Shown piece after piece: positions 22,901-34,450 of a stretch of DNA of 64,000 nucleotides (position 1 is its first letter; each line of letters starts with the position of its first letter). This DNA comes from Gordius sp. MW1. Lineage: Eukaryota; Nematomorpha; Gordioida; Gordea; Gordiidae. The notes beneath the pieces are model-generated. The model searched no databases, was not told the DNA's origin, and saw nothing but the letters and a program-made list of their open reading frames with translations. The stretch covers positions 8,680,001 through 8,744,000 of the forward strand of contig OZ038532.1 of assembly GCA_964036665.1 (NCBI GenBank), read 5' to 3'. The translations under genes and the position numbers were made by a program.

Positions 22901-23384
22901 TCTACAAGAGGACTTATTGATGAATTATAAGAACTTCTTGTTGTTACTGGTTTCTAGAATAGGATTATTATAAGTAATATATATTTTGTCAATTACTTTT
23001 TGAAGATGTTTAGGCAAATTAAAAATAGTAGGTATGGAACCTTCTCTAAGTTGCTTGTATTTAGTGACAGATGGAATATATGAATCAGGTGTAAAATGTT
23101 GGCTACAAAGTGCAGAGTGATTATTAGGCACAAACTCTCTCTTGATCTCACTCATCCAAGCTTTGAGGAGCAATTAGTTTTTTAAGGGGAATCTATTATA
23201 TGAAAAAAATTATATATATTTTATATAAATACTTACTTGTGGAAAGATAAATCCTTGAATTTCTTCCGACTGTTGCTACAGTTGATAGCAGAGCAAAACG
23301 ACATTATCCTATTCAATATGGTGGTATAATCAGCCGATAAATTTCAAATGAATGCAACGGGAATGAGCAGTCTATTAGTCTATG
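19945..23384 (-). mobile_element. P element (3440 bp)
   Basis: Terminal inverted repeats of 25 and 24 bp begin CATAGACTAA and continue TAGACTGCTCATTC, differing by one indel. The 8-bp duplication GTCCTAAC flanks it, and units 1 and 3 give the empty site. It encodes a single nine-exon THAP/P transposase on the minus strand (20328-23304). Termini starting CA and the 8-bp duplication match the P superfamily known from Drosophila and from THAP9-like genes. The ~60 bp between the right terminus and the start codon would hold the promoter. This is the only copy in the window. Confidence 0.95.
20328..23304 (-). pseudogene. P-element transposase (THAP9-like), complete but for one nonsense codon
   Basis: Nine exons join through eight GT-AG introns: 23237-23304, 22997-23192, 22401-22953, 22224-22356, 21760-22171, 21607-21720, 21446-21567, 21157-21408, 20328-21120. 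They total 2643 bp, exactly 881 codons. Introns are 36-52 nt. Order: THAP DNA-binding finger (CSAINC, KAW, CSQH, IPTIF), coiled-coil/leucine-rich stretch, SASAYRHLRRIICLPS, then the RNase H-like catalytic region with SIDEMAIR, YVDLGQDIT, ITCDG and, in the last exon, SQDHLELFFSTIRSRGGYNN. The only lesion seen is TAA at codon 29 (23174-23176), inside the THAP finger. Drosophila P transposase is 751 residues and human THAP9 903. The nonsense codon could be a real mutation or a sequencing error. Confidence 0.9.
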
Positions 23385-25664
23385 GTCCTAACAGAATCAA
23401 CCGCGCCATTATACATTTCCTTGATAAGTCGAACATATCCTTCGGGTATATTTCTGGCTCTAAGGGACCACCATATTAAGTCTCTCGGAACCGTATCGTA
23501 GGCCTTTTCTAAATCGATGAAGACCATGTGTAAGTTCTTTCTTATGTCGCCATATTTTTCCATCGTCTGCTTCAACGCAAAGATTGGATCCATCGTTGAT
23601 TTACCGGCCACGAATCCAAACTGATTGGGCGAGAGACAAACTTCGTCACTGAGCCTTTTCACTAGCACCTTTCTAGTAGTTTTAGTGAGTGGCAGGTCAA
23701 CTTGATACCTCTAAAGTTGCCACATTCCTGCGCGTCTCCTTTGCCTTTGTATATGGGTATGATCGTACTTTCCCTCCATTGGTCAGGGATACGACTCTCA
23801 TACAGCATAGCGTTAAATAGGCCTGTCATTATGTCGATTCCTTCTCCTTTGCACCCAAGCCAAGCTTCGATCGGCAAATCATCGGGACGTAGCGCTTTCC
23901 CTTTCCGCATCTTCGTTAGTTGCGCTCCTACTTCATAAGCCTGCAATAGTAAAACCAAGTTCGAGTTCGGTTCCACCCTCTCTAGCGGTCTTCTATCATT
24001 TGTTTTGTTCATCATATTTTGGAAATAATCTTTCCATCTTTTGATGACTTCCTTCGGTTTGCACAACGTTCGTCCCTCTTCGCTTTTAATGACTTTCAGT
24101 GTCCCGACATCTCGACTTTTTTTCTCCCTGATCTTTGCGTGTTTATACATGACTATGTCGCCGCCCTTGGTATCGAGCTTGTTTGCCATATCGGTGTAAG
24201 CCTCGTTCCTCGCTATCGCAACCGCTATCTTAGCTTTGCGTTTCGCTTCACGATATGCCACGTAGTCTTCTCCTTTCTTCGTTTTGTACCATTGTAGGCA
24301 CAACGCCTTCTTTTCTTCTATAGCCTCTTTGACCGAGTCATTCCACCACCATAGTTAACGCTTGTGAGCTCTGCCGCCCTTAGTTCGTCCCAAGATTTGA
24401 AAGGCCGTTTCCTTTAGAACATTTGCAACGGTGTCCCACCTTTTGTTAATGTCGCCCCCCAAGCCTGCAACCTTCAAGAGCGGAGTTGCTCGAGCGTGAA
24501 ACATTTCATTTGCGCGATCATCCTTAAGCTTTTTGTACTTTGTCCTTGGTGTGTAGACTTTTCTCCTTTCGGGAAAAATCTTTCTTGCTATATCGAGGAC
24601 AACTGGCCGATGTTGCTTGGCGATTTCTTCCCCCGGTATAACCTTGCAATCTTTAACTTGCCACAAATTTTTGCGCTTCACTAGGATGTAGTCGACCTGT
24701 GTAAGGTGATCCCCACTGCTGTACGTCGCTAAATGTTCGGTACGCTTCTGAAAGAAGGTATTCACAATGGCCATATCGTAAGCTTGCGCCATCTGTAGTA
24801 ACTTCTCTCCCTCTTTATTCTTCACCCCATAGCCATGCCCGCCGTGATTTCGTTCGTACACGCCCCTTTCTTTCCCAACGTGCCCATTAAAATCTGCTCC
24901 GATGATGAGATTCTCGTCAGGCTTCACGTAGCGTATTTCTTTTTCGAGCTTCTCATAGAATTCGTCCTTCTAATTTTCGGAACATCCAACCTGGGGCGAA
25001 TACGCACAAATAACATTGGCAAGGCCGCCTTGATCCGCCAACTTTATGCACATCAATCTATCCGAGCATCGTTTGACTTCGACTACCTTGTCCAAGAAAT
25101 CGCTAAGTATTATACCGACCCCGTTCTTCCGTGATGGGGAACCCGAGTAGTATAGCTTGTAACCATCTCCTAGCTCCCTGGCTTTTGTTCCATGCCACCG
25201 CGTTTCTTGTAGACACGCTATGTGTATTCTTCGCCCTTTTAGCATCTGCGCAACCTCGATGCTCTTCCCCGTCAGCGTGCCCACATTCCAGCAGGCCACT
25301 CTTGTCCGTTCGACAACTAGATTCCTTAACCGCCTTCGTTGTGAGTGAGGCGGTAACCCTTGTATACTTTTCACATTGCACGGGCGGATGATGCAATGCG
25401 CGTCGTTTGGGGAGGACGCCCTAGAATTCTGGTATAAGTTCGTATTTGAAGCTGCCATGTTGTTTGGAGTTGCTTTTTTACAGTCGGCTTCCGACCGGAC
25501 GCCAACCCTCCACTTTTTTCACACGGACTTGGGACAGTCGTTGGTAGTGTATGATGCATTCTGAACCGCGAAACGGAAATACTAAAAAAAAATAAAACTT
25601 CACTCTTTTTAATGCGCAAAATAGGTTAAAAAAAGATGGTGAATGTCAGATAGACAATCAGGAT

Positions 25665-25839
25665 TAGAGACCTGGCCTGCTCGTAATAAAAAAATTTAAA
25701 AGCGCGTGGCCGTCAAAATATCAAATCCGAGCCCGGTAGGTCATACTAAGGCCTGTCCAGGCCACACCCGTTGTTTATTATAAAGCAGAAGCTCGTCCAA
25801 GCCTAGCCCGCGGGCCAGACCGAGTCGTGCAGGTCTCTG
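25665..25839. mobile_element. hAT MITE (175 bp), unit 2
   Basis: Same element and same ATCAGGAT flanks as 4614-4788. Confidence 0.85.
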
Positions 25840-26737
25840 ATCAGGATATATTGCAAACTTCACAGTTTTAATGATAGGTTATTTAAATTAACTAATGTTT
25901 ATAGCTTTCACCAAATATTCTCTAGTGCCTGGCAGTGGAATCTTCATTGTACCATACCTTTGATTGGAGGTTGCATTTAAATTATATTTAGAATAATTAT
26001 TTCATACATTAACTTATATAATGCTACAATCATCACCATTTAAAATGTGGATGGCAACATAAAAGTTAATTTAACTCTAGACATGTTTATTCCCAAGCTA
26101 GTTGTTTTAACTTGAGAAAATTTACGTTTTATTTATTTTAAAAATTATTTATAAGGAATAATCAATAACAGTAAAAAGTTAATTATTTTATGCTTATAAA
26201 AAGCGCTAAGTATTTTTTGAGAAGTCATTTTAATATGCTTAGTTCTATTGATTAAATGTTTTTTTTTGTTTTTATAGAAATAAAATATAAAAATTGATTT
26301 GTAATAGAGTAGAAAGAGTTTATTCTTGTTTTTATGCTTATCAATAAATGGGAGATTTTTATGGAAATTTAGATTGATACAATTAGTTTATTAATTTATT
26401 CGTAAATAGATACTCCGCATTTTCTTATAAGGCCTATCTATAAAATATTGTTTAATTTTGGCCTTTATATATATATAAGAGAACAAATTATTGTGCTCAG
26501 TAATGAATTCATTTTTTGCTCAGTAGAATATTCATATGCTCAGTAGAATAAACAAATGCTTAGTAGAATAATTAAATGCTCAGTAGAATAATTAAATTCT
26601 CAGTAAATAATTTAATGTTCAGTAATTTAATTATTTGTTCAGTATAATATTCATTTGCTCAGTTTTTTTTTAAAATCTTGCTCAGTAATTTTTTTATTTA
26701 TGCAAAGTAACTAAGAATGTAGCTTTTTAAAAAAAAT

Positions 26738-26812
26738 CCTAGAGCGAGATTCGAACCCAAGATATCTAAGAAAGAGTCTTGCGTGTTTCCCATGGAGTCA
26801 AAGTGCTCGCTT
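26738..26812 (-). other. tRNA-like sequence inside Mutator-like element, unit 2
   Basis: Same sequence as 5686-5761 with minor changes. B-box-like GGTTCGAATC is on the minus strand; the A box is weak. Confidence 0.45.
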
Positions 26813-26904
26813 GAAAAATGGTTTATTTTTGTTTATATGTTAATTAAAATAAATTTTATATCATAAACTACTTCATATTTGGCGCTCATTTTAAATTCAA
26901 CTTG

Positions 26905-28200
26905 ATGAACTCGGAAGCTACATTCTCTGTTTATCAAACTCAGGAACCTTATGAATCTGACAGAGAAGAAGTTGTTGTAGATAAAAAACAGAATTGCCAC
27001 GTAAACGCACCAATAAAGAAGATTGCCACCTATGAAAATGCAGAAGAAGCTAAAACTTTTGTGGATAAAGCCTGGGGCTATTGGTACAAGAATAACACTG
27101 AGGAAGGTATGAAATTTTATTACAGGTAAAATATTTTTACCTTATATAAGAATTTTTAAGGTGTAGCAAAGCCAAATACAGAGGTCTGCAATGTGCCGCA
27201 AGATTGTACATTTTGTATGAATCTATATCTGATAAGGCGATAGTTTATGCTTCAACATCATTACATACTCATCAAGAAGATACTAAGAATATTAAACTAA
27301 ATACTGAATTAAAAGAAGAGATCAAAAAGTTATTTGATTTGGGCCTCAAGCCTAAATCAATAATTTATAATCTTAACAAAATGGATTACAAAATTTCAAT
27401 GTGCCAACTTAGAAATACATTAACAGCTTTAAGAAAGGAAAAATACGGTTTATCAATAATTAGTTTAGGAGAGTTAGAACAATGGCTAATTGATCATTCC
27501 TTAATACCCTCAGATGAAAATGAACCCTATGTAGTTTCTTATATGGTGTCCTATGAAGAAAGTATTTACTTTTAAATTTTTTATGTCAACAAAGAGGTAT
27601 TTTATCATTTTTCATCTGTTAGTTTAGGCTTTTGAGAAATAGTGAACTTTCAGACATATTGCATGCTGATGCCACCTATAAAATCACTTGGCAAGGCTTC
27701 CCGCTTTTAATAATTGGTACCACTGATTATGATAAACATTTCATTTTTTGGGAATGTCTCTCTGTACAAACAATAGGGAAGAAGACTTCATATTTCTTTT
27801 TAACAGTTTAATTTTTGGGCTGAAGTCTTTAGAAAATACAACTCCTAAATGTGATGTTTTAGTTACTGATGGGGCAAGTGCCATCCATAATGCATTTTTA
27901 ATTGTTTTTGGGAAGGACACAATAGTTATATGTTGGGCTCATGTCCGCAAAAATATTGACAAGAGGGTAATTATATACTTTAATACTAGTTATTGAAATA
28001 GGTTATACTGGCAGACAAAGTGTACCGGAAGGAAATTTTAAATGATATTGATACAATGCAATTGTCCATCTTTTTATAAAAAATATATGTGCAAACATGT
28101 CGTTGGGTTGGCAATTAAACTTAAATATTGCCAACCACCTAAAGAAGCCAAAAGTGTGCCTATAGTGCAAAAAAAAGCGAAGCAGACCCTTAAAGGCTAA
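26905..28200 (+). pseudogene. MULE transposase relic (FLYWCH-type finger, MULE core, SWIM)
   Basis: Domains in order: an N-terminal WRKY-GCM1/FLYWCH-type finger (WYKNNTEEG...FYYR, then C...C...HTH after a 35-nt GT-AG intron at 27126-27160); a spacer of about 110 residues to ENEPYVVSYMVSYEE; the MULE catalytic core with first Asp in ILHADATYKITWQGFPLLI (27655-27715) and second Asp in VLVTDGASAIHNAF followed by ICWAHVRKN; and a C-terminal SWIM finger CNCPSFYKKYMCKHVVG (28045-28110). The order resembles Phantom-type MULEs of animals. Breaks: single-base frame changes near 27570 and 27750, a possible further intron 27593-27627, and loss of the segment between the second Asp and SWIM where the third catalytic residue should lie. 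It is inactive. Confidence 0.82.
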
Positions 28201-28871
28201 ATCAGCCTTTATTGTTTAGTAATGGTAAGTTTAGATTATTTAACATTGATTATATAACAAATTTTAGGTTTTTGAAATGAAAGTTGTCTCCAGCAAAATT
28301 TGTTTATTTTTCATTTTTAATTGTTAATTATTATTATTAAACTGTATTTGTAAATATTTGTGATTATATTCAAATAAAAATTTTATATTTTCCCTTTGAT
28401 TGATAAATATCAACAAAATTTGCAAAAAAATACACTATAAACATGTAAAACTTAAGAAGAGAAAGGCAAACCATTTAGAATTGGAATTATAGGTCATTAC
28501 TTTTTATAGCTTTTTTAACTTGCCATATATTTTTTTGAATTGAGAGAAGGGAGGACTTAAAGGGAAAAAATTCAAGACACTAAGACAGTGGTTCTTAACC
28601 TTTTTATACATGCGACCCCCCAAATATTTTATAATTTTTTTGCGACCCCCCCCATTTTTTTTATAATAATTTATATTTGTTAAATTATCTATTATATGAT
28701 TTTTTATTATTGTTTCATTTTATTAAATAATAAACATAAAACACAACTTTATTATTTCATTATCTATTTAAAATTTAAATAGATAATGAAATAATATCAA
28801 CATAAAAACTTCATAATTAAACATAAAAACAATTCATTTATAATAAAAAGGATATGCATTCGGAAATATAT

Positions 28872-29804
28872 TTAATGAGATTTCTGCTGCTGAACATCAT
28901 CAACCAATTTGTTAATTCTTGGTTCAATTGATTGTAATGCTATCCTCATGCAGGAATCTAGTCGCAATCGATTGCGTTTTTTAGTTTTTATATCCACCAT
29001 AGTTGAGAAACCTTTTTCACACAAATATGTACTAGCGAAAGGCAGCAAATTTTGCATTGCTGCTGAAAATAATGGAGGATATTCTGCACGAATTTGTATC
29101 CAAACTTGCGCCAAACTTTTAGTTTTAAACAAAGATTTTAAATTACAATCATTTATTAATTCTAATAATGAATCTTCATCATCTGATGATAAATTGGTAT
29201 TTTTATAATTGTTGTATGGATCTTGAATCCAGAGTTTTGTAATGTGACCTTCATCATTAGGGAAATATTTTTCAAATTTATCAATTAATTTTAAAATATG
29301 ACATTTAATCAAGTAATTTACATTTTCTTTCTCGAATTGAAATTTTGAATCAGAGATTAGTTGTGAATAGAATGGAAACATTTCATATATATTTGAGTCT
29401 ATTCTTTGAATCCATCTTTGTAATTTCATTTTCATAGCCTCAATTTTGTTATGCATAGTAAAAATATCAGATTTAGGTCCTTGCATAGATATATTCAACT
29501 GATTTAGAATTGTAAAAATATCCGCTAGATATGACAATTTAGCGACCCAATTATTGTCATCAAAATAGCTTGATAGGCTGGAGTTTTTATCATTTAAAAA
29601 AAGTTCAACTTCCAGTCTCAATTCAAATAAACGAGTTAAGATTTTTCCTCGTGATAGCCATCTCACTTCTGTGTGAAATAAAAGAGAACTATTATCTGCG
29701 CCAACTTCTTCACAAAAAATTGAAAATAATCTTGACTTTAGTGAACTTCCTTTTATGAAATTTATACTATTTTGCGATCCAAAGTCTGTGGTGAGAAGTT
29801 CGCT
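28872..29804 (-). pseudogene. hAT transposase C-terminal fragment (ZBED5-like)
   Basis: The frame is open from just after a stop at 29805. It reads NSINFIKGSSLKSRLFSIFC, then FHTEVRWLSRGKILTRLFEL, the hallmark block of ZBED5/SCAND3-like hAT transposases, and ends with the hAT dimerisation region LPFASTYLCEKGFSTMVDIK and KKRNRL. The BED finger and first catalytic Asp region are missing upstream, where only AT-rich sequence is seen. About 310 codons are preserved without an internal stop, suggesting little decay since deletion. Confidence 0.85.
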
Positions 29805-29965
29805 TTATTTTTAAATTTCAGAAGTTAAATTTGTTGAATTGTAAAATTAAATGAAGATAATTATTTTAAAGATTAGAAAATGAATAAATTATGAAACAGC
29901 AAAAAAATCTACCATTCAAAAAATTATTTTCATTATAAATAATAAGTTTCACAACGTATTTTAAT

Positions 29966-30047
29966 AGCAGCATGGTGTGAGTGGTTATAGCGACGTCTTG
30001 TAAATGTAAACAAACATAATGCAACGAGTTCGAATCCCAAGGTGAGT
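29966..30047 (+). other. tRNA-like sequence inside the hAT element
   Basis: GTGTGAGTGGTTATAGC resembles an A box and GAGTTCGAATCCC a B box. Between them CTTGTAA can sit as an anticodon loop (T before TGT, which would be threonine) with four paired positions. Acceptor pairing is not convincing. It is likely a tRNA-derived SINE head or tRNA relic captured by the hAT element. Confidence 0.45.
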
Positions 30048-30838
30048 ATTTTTTCTAAAGCTTTTCTGAATATTTTTATTTTATTCTAAAAAAATTTGGC
30101 GACCCCCCGGCAAACTTCTCGCGACCCCCTTGGGGGTCGCGACCCCTAGGTTAAGAATCACTGCACTAAGATACCTTATAACCTTTAAAATTTAACAATC
30201 AAAATAAACTATTTCAATTTCCACACACTCAATTTAACTTTATTTTTACAAAATATTAGTGCTAAATAGATTAAGACTGAGTATTATTTATTAAAATTAC
30301 TTAGCATTTTTTTGAATACTGAGTGTTTTGGATTTATAACTGAGCAAAATTAAGATTATTTACTGAGCATTTTGGAATTATAACTGAGCAATATTAAGAT
30401 TATTTACTGAGCATTTTGGATTGATAACTGAGCAATATTATGATTATTTACTGAGCATTTTTGAATTTTTTACTGAGCACATTAATAAAATACTGAGCAT
30501 TGTTTATTGACATTTTTGATTTTTTTACTGAGCATTTAAATAACATCCTATATATAAGATAGTAAAATTAATTATTGATTTTATCTTTATTAAACAATCA
30601 TCAATATTAAACATAATCCCACAAAAAATATATACAATTGAAAACGATTGGCATCGACGATATACGTCTTATTGATAAAAACATATCGTAAAAAACAGAT
30701 TTTAAAATTTATTGATAAATATTATTAAAATATGAAATCCTTTTGATAAAAAATTCTAAAAAGTTAGAATTTATTTAAAAAAACCAGTGGCGTAAATGAG
30801 GGGAGAAGGGGGGGCGGGGGGGGGGGGGGTAGGGGGGG

Positions 30839-32784
30839 TAGAGCCCTGCACGGGCCGCCCGAAGCCAGACCCGGGCTCGGGCTGAATTTAATAAAACAAT
30901 CGGGCCTTGGGGTAGTGTTGGGCCTGATGAGGCGGCCCGACTTAAGGCCCGAGCCCGGCCTGATATGACTAAAGCAAACTAATCTATATATATAAAGTAA
31001 AGTGTATATATGTATGTATATGTGTATATATGTATGTAAGGGCTAATCTCTGAAACTACCGGCACGATTCGCGCGAAAATTTACCCCTAGGTTCCCAGGG
31101 CGGCCAGGGGTAAAATATCTTTTCAGAATCCTAAAATTTCTTTTAATTTTCGAGATATTGGGTTTTATGCGTTTTGACGTTCAATAAAATGTCAATCAAA
31201 CGCACCTCCTCGCGTTCGTCGAAAATTTGAATATACAGACAGTTCTGTAGTAAAAGTGTATCACTTATAGTAGTTTGTTAAACGTAATCTTTTCTTAACG
31301 GTGACAACATAAAATTTATGAATTAAATTTCTTAAACGTCATCTTTTCTAAACGGTGACAATATAAAATTTATGAATTAAATTTCTTAAACGTCATCTTT
31401 TCTTAACGGTGACAAGACAACATAAAATTTATGAATTAAATTTCTTAAACGTCATCTTTTCTTAACGGTGACAACATAAAATTTATGAATTAACCTGAAA
31501 TAAATAAAATTATAGATTATTTGAGAAAATATATAGGTGAAGAAGATGAATTTTTCTCACTATCATTAAATGAGATATTTCAAATGAGAAAGATGAAAGT
31601 ATATATAATTTAAATGTAATATAAAATAGTCCAACGTTGATTATTCTGAGTAAATGCTATTTATATATAAATGTCATCATTTATCTATCATTAATTTTTA
31701 TTAAATGAGATATTTAAATGAGAATAAATTCTAAAAGTACCGGCCCGATTTTGCGCGAAACTTTACCCGTAGGTTCTCAGGGCGGCAAGGTGTAAAATAG
31801 CTTTTTCAGATTCCTAAAATACCTTTTTGTTTTAAAAATATCTGACATTAACAGACTATTTAAATTAAATAAATAAAATTTAAGTTATGCAGTTTTTGTC
31901 ATTATTATCACGTGGTCGATCATAGAAGCATATTTTTAATAATTATCCATCCTTCAATTAATTATTTTATTATATTAAAGAAAATTGTATTTCAAATAAA
32001 TCAGCTAAGTAGAAAAATAAAATAATGGTATTATTGTATAATAAGTAACAGCATTAATAAGCAATTTTTTCAAAAACATTTAATTTTAGTCGGATTTGAT
32101 GACTAAAACAGAATTTGCATTCGGTTTGTCTTATTATATAAATATATACTAAAAATAGTGGGTTCATAAAATCATACGGACCTTTCACATTATAAATTAT
32201 TTCATATATGACCCCATTTTAGATAAGTCTTATTAATAGCTTATACTTAATTAACCACTTAAGGACTGAGCCAAAGCAACGCTTGGCCGGGCACAGCTAG
32301 TCTTTTATAAAATATGATTTAAACAAACAACTCGATATTAAATAATTATATATAGCTCCAAGCTTCCGTTTTTCCCCCTGTCTATAATATTTTGATCCAG
32401 ATTGCAAATCTTATTCTAGTATTTAAATAAATTTACAGTGGCTATTACTTTAGAAATAAACAAGGAAATTTGTTAAAAAGTATTTTATTTGGGACTGTTA
32501 GATAAAAATTATTTTATAAAGTTAGATTTCCAGTTTTAAATTATTGGCTGAATAAATTGTAGCGAGTGAAAATTAAAATTTTATTTCAAACTTATCCTAG
32601 TTGTAAATTACGATTGATAACAATTTAATGCATTATGTATCTATATGGTAAAATAATCGGGTCGTCGGGTCGGGCCAAAAATAAGAAAGTTGTTCGGGCT
32701 CAGCCCGGGCTCGGGCAAAATAAAAACTGAGACGTCGGGCTCGGGCCGGGCTCGGGCAAAAAAAATTCATTTTGCAGGGCTCTA
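30839..32784. mobile_element. GC-rich hAT MITE, unit 2 (contains a Helitron)
   Basis: Ends are TAGAGCCCTGCACGGGCC and TGCAGGGCTCTA. Flanks AGGGGGGG at 30831-30838 and 32785-32792 are an 8-bp duplication, though low complexity. Without the Helitron it is 628 bp. The interior is built of CGGGCTCGGGC-type stretches and an AT-rich core with no ORF. Confidence 0.82.
30983..32300 (+). mobile_element. Non-autonomous Helitron (1318 bp), unit 2 only
   Basis: It begins TCTATATATATAAAG and ends GGCCGGGCACAGCTAG, inserted exactly between A and T of ...ACTAA/TCTTTTAT, which is uninterrupted in units 1 and 3. TC at the 5' end, CTAG at the 3' end, a GC-rich possible hairpin (GCTTGGCCGGGC) just before it, and no target duplication define a Helitron. 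The leader TATGTATGTA...GGGCTAATCTCTG with TACCGGCACGATT is typical of animal Helitrons. A ~55-bp AAATTTATGAATTAAATTTC, TTAAACGTCATCTTTTCT repeat occurs about four times (31300-31490). No Rep or helicase ORF. Confidence 0.93.
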
Positions 32785-34450
32785 AGGGGGGGGGGGGGAA
32801 TACGGGAAATAACCCCCCCCTGTTTTTGATTAATAACTATTAAATGGGTTAAAGTATTATAGTTTAGTTACATCAATGACTTTAAGATAGTTATAAAAAC
32901 CTAGAAACATAATATATACATCTAATTTTTTTAATTTAATTTTTGACAAAAATGCGTTGTAAAATTTTTTTTTGCCAGATTTCCCCCCCCCCCCCCCCCC
33001 GCCCCCCGTGATAATCCTGGCTCCGCGCCGGAAAAAAACTGAAACTAACAAATCATTAATAAACTTAGCATTTGATTATAAAACTAAGAAAGTTTAAAAA
33101 CTTAGCAAACAAGTAAATTAATAAAGCTTTGCATCATGAATATAAAAATTATCATATATTTTAGTAATAATTTATATTCGCGAATGAATGTCAAAGCCTG
33201 TCGCACTTTTAGTAAGGAGTTGTAATTAAGACATTACTTTAAATTATTACTTGCCTATTATTAAAACCTGACACTATGAAAATTTCATTTGATAAATTGG
33301 ATAAATTTATTTAACTATAAATAAATAAACATTAAAAGTTTACCTTTAGTTAAATAATTATACGGGGTAACAATTTTTTGAAAAATATATTCTTATATAA
33401 GGCTGAAGTAAAAAATTATTTAATACTTTTATTTTTGCTTTATTACATATACTTAGAGATTTAATAATAATATCTTATATTACAAAATGCGGATTGTTTT
33501 AAATTTAGTCAACACATAAGCTCATTTAATTTGTATTATTAATATAAAAACGTCAAATAGAAAATATTTCCTAATTAAGCGCTATTTTCCCAAAGTCTTT
33601 TTTCTCGTGTTTTTCTCAAATTTCTGTGTTTTTTTCGATAACTCTGTTTCATCCATAATTTCAGGGAAAAAATTCATCTCTAAAATTCAGTATATTGTTT
33701 GTTTTTGGACGTGGGCAATTTTTAAGCATATATTGCGTCAACCCATACCAATAAATACATAATGATTGATGACAATAATGAAAATCTAATGCGTGGTTTA
33801 AAAAATTGAAAATATTTGGTCTATTAAAATTACTACCTATTAATAAAACAGATTCTACTTAAGTTCCAAGAATCAGTTGTGTTGTATACCTGCAATAAAG
33901 ATTTAGTTACTATATGGTTCTTTATTTTTATCACAAAAAATAAGATAACATGAGAGTGTTAGAAAAATTCTTATTTTTAACTAAACTTTTAATAATATGA
34001 TTAGCTAACTCAGATTTAAATAATAAATAAAAAGATAACTTTCGTAGAAATTAATTAATAACGGACATAATACATCCCAAGTGACTACTTAAAATTAATA
34101 CGTTTTGGTTTTTGAAGAATTGCCGAATTAAAGCATAATTTTTAAGAAAAGGCAGTATGGCAATGTAGGATTAAATAATATAATTATTTAGGTTCGATAC
34201 ATGGCCAATCAGTATGCTTGTAATAAATTAAATCATTTATGAACATGCTAGTTAAAAAATGTTTTTATTGCTAAACATGAATTAATATTTCTAGTTATAA
34301 TAAATTAATCATATTACAAAAATATTAATAACGCGATCACCTAAAAATACATTACATCATTTAATTTCTTTATATAATATAATAAGGAAAGAAAATGCTT
34401 ATTTGCGAGCTAAAGCGTTTTATTTAAATACATATTATATGATAAATGGT
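32785..34450. other. Homopolymer-flanked intergenic region, unit 2
   Basis: Homologous to 6657-8351. Facing G and C runs lie at 32786-32820, and a long C run near 32984-33000. No gene is supported. Confidence 0.6.

Larger units (their letters stand above)
19018..25640 (-). mobile_element. RTE-like LINE, unit 2, split by a P element
   Basis: This is the same LINE as 1413-4590. Its RT domain is cut at 19937-19944/23385-23392 by the P element. The 3' part (19018-19944) holds GLHQGSALSP, YADD and the intact C-terminus, without the frameshift seen in unit 1. The 5' part (23385 onward) carries the endonuclease and the first RT blocks. Extra lesions here are a one-base loss near 23670 breaking the RT frame, a TTAACG change near 24356 creating a stop in the ELWWWNDSVKE region, and the shared TAG at 24970. 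It is therefore inactive independently of the insertion. Confidence 0.87.
28586..30163 (-). mobile_element. hAT element (1578 bp), unit 2 only
   Basis: Termini are CAGTGGTTCTTAACC and GGTTAAGAATCACTG (one mismatch). The 8-bp duplication CACTAAGA lies at 28578-28585 and 30164-30171. Unit 3 has one uninterrupted CACTAAGATACC at 57661-57672. It carries the C-terminal two-thirds of a hAT transposase and a tRNA-like sequence near its right end. Since the transposase lacks its N-terminus, the copy is internally deleted and was probably moved by another source. Confidence 0.93.
26479..30548 (+). mobile_element. Mutator-like element with tandem-repeat ends, unit 2 (contains a hAT insertion)
   Basis: It starts GAGAACAAATTATTGTGC and ends TTTAAATAACATCC, flanked by the 9-bp duplication TATATATAA (26470-26478 and 30549-30557). 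The left end is an array of TGCTCAGTAGAATAATTAAA-type repeats (26490-26690). The right end (30275-30545) has the same core in reverse as ACTGAGCATTTT repeats, so the arrays act as long inverted termini. In between lie a tRNA-like sequence, the transposase relic, and the hAT element at 28586-30163. Without the hAT it is about 2.48 kb, matching 2485 bp in unit 3. Confidence 0.85.

Noticed and set aside
26490..26700. CRISPR-like array of TGCTCAGTA repeats with ~12-bp spacers
   Set aside because: The repeats are short and degenerate, the spacers are AT-rich variants of one another, the setting is a eukaryotic transposon end, and no cas genes are present.
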